From Plakobranchus ocellatus (taxonomy: Eukaryota > Mollusca > Gastropoda > Plakobranchidae), in the NCBI GenBank assembly GCA_019648995.1, contig BLXT01001286.1, forward strand, positions 98,622 through 131,319: a stretch of DNA of 32,698 nt, written 5' to 3'. Below the pieces are notes generated by a model that made no database searches, was not told where the DNA came from, and saw only the letters and a list, made by a program, of their open reading frames with translations. Positions 31,801 to 32,698 of the stretch are shown here, one piece after another. Both the position numbers and the translations under genes were made by a program. The stretch's first letter is position 1, and every line of letters starts with the position of its first letter.

Positions 31801-32004
31801 TCCCCCCGATCAAGTTAGGTGAACATGCAACTAAGCTTATAACTGTTATTTATGTTTTTAATCATTTTTGTGGTTCACAAATGTTTTGGGAATGAAGAAT
31901 ATTGGCAAGAGTTTCCAAGTATAATACAATTTTCTTTTCTTTAATGACTAGGATGATGACCTCAAGTGGGTGGATGAAAATATCCCAAGCTCTCTTGTTG
32001 ACAA
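541..32004 (+). CDS. TMEM87B: TMEM87 family Golgi seven-transmembrane protein, 19 exons assembled, 3' end beyond window
   Basis: The joined exons (541-639, 9467-9527, 10557-10648, 11268-11399, 12600-12638, 14376-14573, 15343-15390, 19499-19592, 20377-20438, 21152-21272, 22430-22592, 23225-23318, 23992-24069, 24572-24680, 26182-26240, 26979-27082, 30643-30716, 31497-31570, 31952-32004) keep one open frame of 584 codons plus two bases. Layout: signal peptide 1-20, luminal GOLD-type domain to about 270, seven helices near 271-295, 303-324, 338-369, 378-398, 410-434, 453-474 and 493-511, then an acidic tail. Family hallmarks seen are [45 protein letters not shown] and [14 protein letters not shown]. 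Human TMEM87 proteins are Golgi residents linked to endosome-to-Golgi retrieval and, for TMEM87A, to cation conductance; that role is transferred by homology. By recall the sequence is nearer TMEM87B (YISA-DWPL-IFY, KTMF) than TMEM87A, but an invertebrate copy may predate the split. The last roughly 30 residues and the stop lie outside. Confidence 0.93.
749..802. repeat. AGATCT/CTAG short tandem tract
   Basis: An irregular run of AATCTAGATCTAGATC-like units, ending in a pure (TAGATC)n stretch. The unit is palindromic, so strand has no meaning. The same tract recurs at about 1028-1042, 2445-2457, 2660-2727, 13371-13382, 18497-18510, 28795-28809 and 29784-29796. Confidence 0.8.
1693..1734 (+). 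repeat. Left arm of a 42-bp inverted repeat (partner 3073-3114)
   Basis: The arm from AATTGTGTGC through GAAAATCATGGTATTGT is matched in reverse complement at 3073-3114 with about 36 of 42 positions identical. Weaker similarity extends outward (TGGGAAGTTAG against TGGGTAAGTTAG). It could be inverted ends of a small DNA element or two copies of a repeat in opposite orientation. Confidence 0.6.
2660..2727. repeat. AGATCT/CTAG-rich tract
   Basis: Several CTAGATCTAG and TAGATTTAG units within 68 bases, the same simple-repeat type as at 749-802. Confidence 0.65.
2857..2924 (+). repeat. Two-copy tandem duplication, about 38-bp period
   Basis: The unit TTACTTCTTTCTAAAACTTT followed by (A/G)TACGT occurs twice, ending at 2886 and at 2924, separated by a T run. 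It is an imperfect local duplication with no evident function. Confidence 0.7.
3073..3114 (-). repeat. Right arm of the 42-bp inverted repeat (partner 1693-1734)
   Basis: The reverse complement reads AATTGTGTGC ... GAAAATCATGGTATTGT, matching the left arm. The 1.34-kb interior has no reading frame that I recognise. Confidence 0.6.
5442..5610 (-). pseudogene. C-terminal relic of a non-LTR retrotransposon reverse transcriptase
   Basis: Read on the minus strand, the frame gives [11 protein letters not shown][12 protein letters not shown], then [13 protein letters not shown] and [13 protein letters not shown] followed by TAA at 5442-5444. This is the usual ending of endonuclease/reverse-transcriptase polyproteins: RGRPxxRWMDxIK, a gap, AQDRxxW, then a short tail. 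The expected Trp of RWMD is an in-frame TAG (5562-5564), and the frame opens after another stop. It is a dead 5'-truncated fragment. The subfamily cannot be fixed from so short a piece. Its style differs from the neighbouring relic at 5955-6690, so it is probably a separate insertion. Confidence 0.75.
5742..5798. repeat. (CA)n-(TA)n compound microsatellite
   Basis: CACACA units run directly into TATATA units. The compound tract lies between two retrotransposon relics and ends near TTTATATC. Confidence 0.9.
5955..6690 (-). pseudogene. Frameshifted reverse-transcriptase relic of a second non-LTR retrotransposon
   Basis: Minus-strand pieces in shifting frames give, in order: [20 protein letters not shown] (near 6690-6550), [19 protein letters not shown] and [40 protein letters not shown] and [16 protein letters not shown] (to about 6235), then pieces resembling [10 protein letters not shown], and finally [11 protein letters not shown] with TGA at 5955-5957. 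This is the known C-terminal order of LINE-type polymerases: VMxISKK, the SDGRC block, YGxExWT, RRMxRISWTDK, a GHI...GKI.GK block and a terminal MIxxVCxRxG. At least three frameshifts and several stops make it non-functional. The 5' part is missing, as expected of truncated LINE insertions. Confidence 0.85.
7664..8095 (+). pseudogene. Broken reading frame inside the GTGTTACA element
   Basis: One frame stays open for 144 codons except for a single TAG at 7898-7900, in DNA where stops are otherwise frequent. It lacks an ATG in its first half and may be an exon (possible acceptor AAACAG ending at 7666). Visible pieces are [20 protein letters not shown], a Lys/Gln-rich helix-like stretch, [19 protein letters not shown], then after the stop [18 protein letters not shown]. 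The basic, coiled-coil-like N-terminal region resembles the uncharacterised RxYRxK-type proteins encoded in repeats of many invertebrates. This is an impression, not a search result. Confidence 0.45.
8193..8222. repeat. 30-bp near-perfect palindrome
   Basis: The left half, TGTAACACATGTAAC, is the reverse complement of the right half, GTTACGTGTGTTACA, except for one base pair. It lies near the right part of the GTGTTACA element and contains two inverted copies of its recurring motif. Confidence 0.8.
9271..9335 (+). repeat. Possible tRNA-derived SINE head
   Basis: An A-box-like TGGTTGTTGGTGGC at 9271-9284 is followed 50 bases later by a B-box-like GATTCAAGGC at 9321-9330. The second candidate at 25421-25481 has almost the same spacing. 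No poly-A tail or target duplication was found. Confidence 0.35.
9467..9527 (+). CDS. TMEM87B: TMEM87 exon 2 (residues 34-53)
   Basis: Acceptor ATCCAG before 9467 and donor GTAAGT at 9528. It encodes [20 protein letters not shown], matching the family segment around the KTMF-N/G-T motif. It joins exon 1 in phase 0 and leaves in phase 1. The alignment runs on without a gap from exon 1, so no exon is missing in the 8.8-kb intron before it. Confidence 0.9.
9528..10556 (+). other. Intron 2
   Basis: Bounded by GTAAGT and TTGCAG, phase 1. It contains several T and A homopolymer runs (for example near 9810 and 10251-10265) and nothing else recognisable. Confidence 0.88.
10557..10648 (+). CDS. TMEM87B: TMEM87 exon 3 (residues 54-84), luminal cysteines
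   Basis: Acceptor TTTTTGCAG before 10557, donor GTGAGT at 10649. It contains the family spacing ITC...[10 protein letters not shown], that is Cys56, Trp68 and Cys75; the two cysteines are probably part of the luminal disulfide framework. It enters in phase 1 and leaves in phase 0. Confidence 0.9.
10649..11267 (+). other. Intron 3
   Basis: Bounded by GTGAGT and TTTCAG, phase 0. Plain AT-rich sequence; I see no element in it. Confidence 0.88.
11268..11399 (+). CDS. TMEM87B: TMEM87 exon 4 (residues 85-128)
   Basis: Acceptor ATTTCAG before 11268 and donor GTAAGT at 11400. It encodes 44 residues including FYWSLDP and [12 protein letters not shown]. The KCTSNGQ cysteine fits the Asn-Cys segment of the vertebrate luminal domains. 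The exon is symmetric (phase 0 to 0), so skipping it would keep frame. Confidence 0.88.
11400..12599 (+). other. Intron 4
   Basis: Bounded by GTAAGT and a long pyrimidine tract plus CAG, phase 0. It has a poly-T run at about 11648-11664. Nothing else is recognised. Confidence 0.85.
12600..12638 (+). CDS. TMEM87B: TMEM87 exon 5 micro-exon (residues 129-141)
   Basis: A 39-base exon after a long pyrimidine tract and CAG, with donor GTAATG at 12639. It encodes [13 protein letters not shown] in frame with both neighbours. I have no strong similarity for these 13 residues, so the call rests on splice sites, phase and position. Confidence 0.7.
12639..14375 (+). other. Intron 5
   Basis: Bounded by GTAATG and TTCAAG, phase 0. 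It holds an AGATCT tract at 13371-13382 and a perfect 23-bp tandem duplication at 14047-14092. A very weak SINE-like stretch lies at 12712-12790 (TGGTGGTGGTAGAGG followed by GAGTTCCAGCTC). The rest is unremarkable. Confidence 0.8.
14047..14092 (+). repeat. Perfect 23-bp tandem duplication
   Basis: Positions 14047-14069 are repeated exactly at 14070-14092; the unit begins GATGTGCATTACAGTACG. It looks like a recent local duplication. Confidence 0.9.
14376..14573 (+). CDS. TMEM87B: TMEM87 exon 6: lysine/alanine-rich luminal linker (residues 142-207)
   Basis: Acceptor TTTTTCAAG before 14376, donor GTAAAA at 14574. It encodes 66 residues rich in Lys, Ala, Thr and Asn with no folded look. It is locally much richer in G and C than the surrounding introns. 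An RKRR motif lies at residues 169-172 and sequons NKT and NNT flank it. Vertebrate TMEM87 has a shorter, unrelated linker here, so this is a lineage-specific disordered insertion. Phase 0 to 0. Confidence 0.8.
14574..15342 (+). other. Intron 6
   Basis: Bounded by GTAAAA and CTCTAG, phase 0. It contains only AT-rich sequence and chance frames on both strands. Confidence 0.8.
15343..15390 (+). CDS. TMEM87B: TMEM87 exon 7 (residues 208-223)
   Basis: Acceptor AACTCTAG before 15343, donor GTAAGT at 15391. It encodes [16 protein letters not shown] in phase 0 to 0. The splice sites are good, but the sequence lies in the variable linker and has no recognised family motif. Confidence 0.72.
16258..16857 (+). 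repeat. Copy 1 of a 600-bp dispersed repeat
   Basis: From ATACAGACCTGC through TTTCCGTTTTCGCC to AAATAAAGCATCTAAATCTATCC this stretch is clearly homologous to 32097-32683 in the same orientation. It ends in an AATAAA-like signal followed by an A run and then poly-G and the gap. The short frame at 16634-16834 reappears in the other copy, but the frames drift apart, so I do not treat it as a gene. I cannot tell whether the element is a DNA transposon (shared CAGACCTGC end) or a retroposed unit. Confidence 0.85.
16884..16906. other. Poly-G run and assembly gap (5 N)
   Basis: Eighteen G residues (16884-16901) are followed by NNNNN at 16902-16906. The gap length is probably a placeholder, so distances across it are unreliable. 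Confidence 0.95.
17629..17813. repeat. (CT)n microsatellite region
   Basis: CT/TCTC-rich from 17629 with a nearly pure block at about 17740-17813. It generates long Ser/Leu frames that are not genes. Confidence 0.95.
18421..18435 (-). repeat. Inverted terminal-motif copy (TTCAGACCTGCCAAC)
   Basis: The reverse complement reads TTCAGACCTGCCAAC, matching the start of the 600-bp repeat copies (TACAGACCTGCCAAC at 32101). The neighbouring bases do not match, so it may be the end of a different member sharing the same terminus. Confidence 0.45.
19350..19370. repeat. (TA)n microsatellite
   Basis: About ten TA units, followed by GATAGATC. Confidence 0.9.
19499..19592 (+). CDS. TMEM87B: TMEM87 exon 8: luminal W-x-D-G strand (residues 224-254)
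   Basis: Acceptor AAAACTAG before 19499. The product has [18 protein letters not shown], which fits the family W/K-x-D-x-x-x-F-I-V-x-I strand pair before the first helix. The donor at 19593 (GTTTGA) is weak, but its phase 1 fits exon 9 exactly, rebuilding a Val codon. Confidence 0.87.
19593..20376 (+). other. Intron 8
   Basis: Bounded by a weak GTTTGA donor and GAGCAG, phase 1. It has a 20-base poly-G run at 19621-19640, only 29 bases past the donor, and a long poly-T run at 20340-20359 before the acceptor. Confidence 0.82.
20377..20438 (+). CDS. TMEM87B: TMEM87 exon 9: last luminal strand and start of helix 1 (residues 255-275)
   Basis: Acceptor TCTGAGCAG follows a poly-T tract; donor GTAAGT at 20439. 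The product [20 protein letters not shown] leads into helix 1. The YISAGDWPL segment is the closest match to vertebrate TMEM87B that I can recall in this gene. Confidence 0.93.
20439..21151 (+). other. Intron 9
   Basis: Bounded by GTAAGT and ATCCAG, phase 0. No element seen. Confidence 0.9.
21152..21272 (+). CDS. TMEM87B: TMEM87 exon 10: helices 1 and 2 (residues 276-315)
   Basis: Acceptor GCATCCAG before 21152; donor GTAATT at 21273. It encodes the rest of helix 1 ([13 protein letters not shown]), the conserved cytoplasmic loop [13 protein letters not shown] and most of helix 2. It is one of the most conserved blocks of the family. It leaves in phase 1. Confidence 0.96.
21273..22429 (+). 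other. Intron 10
   Basis: Bounded by GTAATT and CCTCAG, phase 1. It holds a (CA)n tract at about 22270-22294; otherwise nothing. Confidence 0.9.
22270..22294. repeat. (CA)n microsatellite
   Basis: A run of about ten CA units flanked by interrupted ACACAT units. Confidence 0.85.
22430..22592 (+). CDS. TMEM87B: TMEM87 exon 11: end of helix 2 and long helix 3 (residues 316-369)
   Basis: Acceptor TTTCCTCAG before 22430; donor GTAAGC at 22593. It begins with [19 protein letters not shown], whose NRT is a luminal sequon, and continues with [19 protein letters not shown] and VSLGYGIVK. All are signature residues of TMEM87 and related GOST proteins. It leaves in phase 2. Confidence 0.97.
22593..23224 (+). 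other. Intron 11
   Basis: Bounded by GTAAGC and TTTTAG, phase 2. It contains a 20-base poly-C run at 22785-22804 that runs straight into an A-rich tract. Otherwise featureless. Confidence 0.9.
23225..23318 (+). CDS. TMEM87B: TMEM87 exon 12: helix 4 (residues 370-401)
   Basis: Acceptor TAATTTTAG before 23225; donor GTAAGT at 23319. The product starts [12 protein letters not shown] and runs through the hydrophobic helix to EACLRASA, matching the family PRLG...HRV...EG/AxxR pattern. Confidence 0.95.
23319..23991 (+). other. Intron 12
   Basis: Bounded by GTAAGT and TTCACAG, phase 0. AT-rich, with a poly-A run near 23577-23591. Nothing recognised. Confidence 0.9.
23992..24069 (+). CDS. TMEM87B: TMEM87 exon 13: first half of helix 5, ends at the AT-AC intron (residues 402-427)
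   Basis: Acceptor CTTTTCACAG before 23992. The product runs [20 protein letters not shown] and then AIICWW. It ends with no GT donor in the right phase but directly against ATATCCTT, the minor-spliceosome donor. The family continues IFxSLxQTM, which is exactly what exon 14 supplies. Confidence 0.93.
24070..24571 (+). other. Intron 13: U12-type AT-AC intron
   Basis: The donor ATATCCTT at 24070-24077 is the minor-spliceosome AT-AC consensus. A branch-point sequence TTCCTTGAC lies at 24554-24562, with the branch A at 24561, ten bases from the end of the terminal AC (24570-24571). No GT-AG alternative keeps the conserved CWWIFxSLxQTM reading frame. Its excision requires the U11/U12/U4atac/U6atac machinery. 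If retained, the frame runs 14 more codons and stops at TGA 24112-24114, cutting the protein in helix 5. Confidence 0.93.
24572..24680 (+). CDS. TMEM87B: TMEM87 exon 14: end of helix 5 and start of helix 6 (residues 428-463)
   Basis: It starts right after an AC acceptor (24570-24571). It encodes [17 protein letters not shown], then [16 protein letters not shown]. The basic [15 protein letters not shown] block is the best conserved cytoplasmic loop of TMEM87. Donor GTAGGT at 24681, phase 1. Confidence 0.96.
24681..26181 (+). other. Intron 14
   Basis: Bounded by GTAGGT and CCACAG, phase 1. It contains the SINE-like head at 25416-25486. The remainder is AT-rich with no gene. Confidence 0.88.
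25416..25486 (+). repeat. tRNA-derived SINE head
   Basis: GTGGTTCATCTGGTAGGGCT, then GTTGACTGCCATGTGAAAGA, then GATTCAAGCC at 25472-25481, follow the layout of a tRNA: D-arm/A box, anticodon-like TTGACTGCCATG, and T-arm/B box. It cannot be an active tRNA, because the acceptor stem and T-stem do not pair. It is the usual look of an old SINE promoter region. Confidence 0.55.
26182..26240 (+). CDS. TMEM87B: TMEM87 exon 15: helix 6 end and luminal loop (residues 464-483)
   Basis: Acceptor GTCTCCACAG before 26182; donor GTAAGT at 26241. It encodes [20 protein letters not shown], corresponding to the ASIVF...FRI..C segment of vertebrate proteins. Confidence 0.94.
26241..26978 (+). other. Intron 15
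   Basis: Bounded by GTAAGT and CATTAG, phase 0. No element seen. Confidence 0.9.
26979..27082 (+). CDS. TMEM87B: TMEM87 exon 16: helix 7 (residues 484-517)
   Basis: Acceptor TCTCATTAG before 26979; donor GTACGA at 27083. It begins [17 protein letters not shown], continues through the helix and ends LWRPTANNQ, the family signature at the cytoplasmic end of helix 7. It leaves in phase 2. Confidence 0.96.
28395..28423. repeat. Subterminal GC-rich hairpin
   Basis: CCGCCATCGCCC and GGGCGTTGGCGG can pair as a 12-bp stem with one mismatch around a TTTAT loop. ATCGCCC occurs three times at 28390-28440. Subterminal repeats of this kind are typical transposase binding regions. Confidence 0.7.
28610..28840 (+). 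pseudogene. Acidic ORF, likely N-terminal remnant of a piggyBac transposase
   Basis: The frame starts at a true ATG (28610) and ends at TAA (28838-28840), coding 76 residues. It is dominated by Asp/Glu ([33 protein letters not shown]) and ends with a short RSRSSPSP stretch encoded by an AGATCT tract. PiggyBac-family transposases commonly start with such an acidic disordered segment before the DNA-binding and catalytic domains, which are absent here. Composition alone does not prove descent. The support is its place between TTAA-flanked inverted ends. Confidence 0.5.
29683..29812 (-). other. Antisense exon-like reading frame
   Basis: On the minus strand the frame after a TGA at about 29811 reads [18 protein letters not shown], then [13 protein letters not shown] and STTILDEM, and meets a consensus donor (A followed by GTAAGTATTT) whose exon side ends at 29683. 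The residues look protein-like and are not low-complexity. No partner exon was found, so it may be a transposon fragment or chance. Confidence 0.25.
30643..30716 (+). CDS. TMEM87B: TMEM87 exon 17: acidic tail (residues 518-542)
   Basis: Acceptor TTTCCCCCAG before 30643; donor GTGAGT at 30717. The product [20 protein letters not shown] matches the vertebrate RYAF-PL plus acidic stretch. It leaves in phase 1. Confidence 0.94.
30717..31496 (+). other. Intron 17
   Basis: Bounded by GTGAGT and CAACAG, phase 1. No element seen. Confidence 0.9.
31497..31570 (+). CDS. TMEM87B: TMEM87 exon 18: tail (residues 543-567)
   Basis: Acceptor TTTACAACAG before 31497; donor GTAATG at 31571. It encodes [16 protein letters not shown] followed by PSIRDEEKA. 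The (E/D)GMK(M/L)R motif is shared with vertebrate TMEM87. Confidence 0.93.
31571..31951 (+). other. Intron 18
   Basis: Bounded by GTAATG and GACTAG, phase 0. It is the shortest intron here (381 bases). No element seen. Confidence 0.9.
31952..32004 (+). CDS. TMEM87B: TMEM87 exon 19: conserved [14 protein letters not shown] tail (residues 568-584)
   Basis: Acceptor AATGACTAG before 31952; donor GTAAGT at 32005, phase 2. The DLKWV(E/D)EN(I/V)PSS block is near-invariant in the family. Vertebrate proteins continue with roughly 25-40 more residues (a TDVALP-like acidic end), so at least one more exon should lie past the window. Read-through of the donor would instead stop at once (GAC AAG TAA). 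Confidence 0.93.
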
Positions 32005-32096
32005 GTAAGTGGTTTTTACCAGTAGTTCTGTACTACTAACTTTCATTATTTTCTTTTTTGTTTAGTCTTACTTTGCTTTAGGTCTAGTTTCAAATT

Positions 32097-32683
32097 AATA
32101 TACAGACCTGCCAACTTTCCGTTTTCGCCGGGAAAAATTCCATTGAACGCCTATAAATTTTGTTTTCCGGGCTTCCGCGCTAAAATCCCGCTCAGTTGTC
32201 CCTATGGATGGGAAAAAATTATCTCGTTTTATTAGTTGGATCCATGCAATATCTACCGACGTGTAGTCTTTACCTATTTAAATGGCATTGAACATTTTTA
32301 AATTACTCTCAACATATCCCACGTATCCAATTTGCGGTCCATAACGTTTATTCAACACTCTGTGTATAGAGACCGAGCAGCTTCAGTGTTATTGATATGT
32401 CTCAGTGCTACATGCAGACATGTCGGCATTATGCTTTAGGCTAATTCATCCCGCCAATGGGGAAAATTTTACACTTTGGCTGTTTTAACTCTAAGGGCTT
32501 GTGCTTTTGTTTCATTTTGTGCGATTTTCTTTCCATTCACATAATACAAAAATGCGATATCAATGGAAAGTTGATACCTCGTTTTTTTTTAACTGCCCTA
32601 AAAGTAGACCGGTGTAGTTTCTTTGATCTTATACCAGGCTTGCAAAGTTCGCTGGATTAAATAAAGCATCTAGATCTATCCCG
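32097..32683 (+). repeat. Copy 2 of the 600-bp dispersed repeat
   Basis: It starts AATATACAGACCTGCCAAC and ends TAAATAAAGCATCTAGATCT, co-linear with 16258-16857 with small indels. It sits in intron 19 about 90 bases past exon 19. The window ends just after it in a T run and GGG, so its true 3' limit is not certain. Confidence 0.85.
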
Positions 32684-32698
32684 ACTTTTTTTTTTGGG

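Overview
This window is animal nuclear DNA. It is AT-rich, with long introns, microsatellites, transposon relics and one 5-base run of N. The host is probably an invertebrate and perhaps a gastropod mollusc: the single recognisable gene is an animal-specific type, and short AGATCT/TAGATCTAGATC tracts are scattered throughout, a habit I associate with gastropod genomes. The organism call is an inference.

One host gene spans almost the whole window on the plus strand. It is a TMEM87-family Golgi seven-transmembrane protein of the GOST group (GOLD-domain seven-transmembrane proteins, which include TMEM87A, TMEM87B, TMEM145, GPR107/108 and Wntless). I assembled 19 exons between 541 and 32004. Every junction keeps frame, giving 584 complete codons plus two bases. 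Exon 1 carries the start codon and signal peptide. Exons 2-9 encode the luminal domain, exons 10-16 the seven-helix bundle, and exons 17-19 the acidic cytoplasmic tail. The last roughly 30 residues lie beyond the window. The strongest structural feature is intron 13 (24070-24571), a U12-type AT-AC intron with consensus donor, branch point and acceptor inside the CWWIF motif of the fifth helix.

Intron by intron: intron 1 (640-9466) holds AGATCT tracts, a 42-bp inverted repeat pair, two minus-strand non-LTR reverse-transcriptase relics (5442-5610 and 5955-6690), and a 2-kb element (about 6728-8739) with 14-bp inverted ends, repeated GTGTTACA motifs, a 30-bp palindrome and a broken reading frame. 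It also has a tRNA-like SINE head near 9271-9330. Intron 7 has a 600-bp dispersed repeat, the N gap and long CT and TA microsatellites. Intron 14 has a second SINE-like head. Intron 16 has a piggyBac-like non-autonomous element (28371-29065, TTAA target site, 12-bp inverted ends, acidic ORF) and an antisense exon-like frame. Intron 19 carries a second copy of the 600-bp repeat.

I found no prokaryotic genes, operons, CRISPR arrays or rRNA genes. Nothing here is clearly a new multi-gene system. The least explained item is the GTGTTACA element in intron 1.
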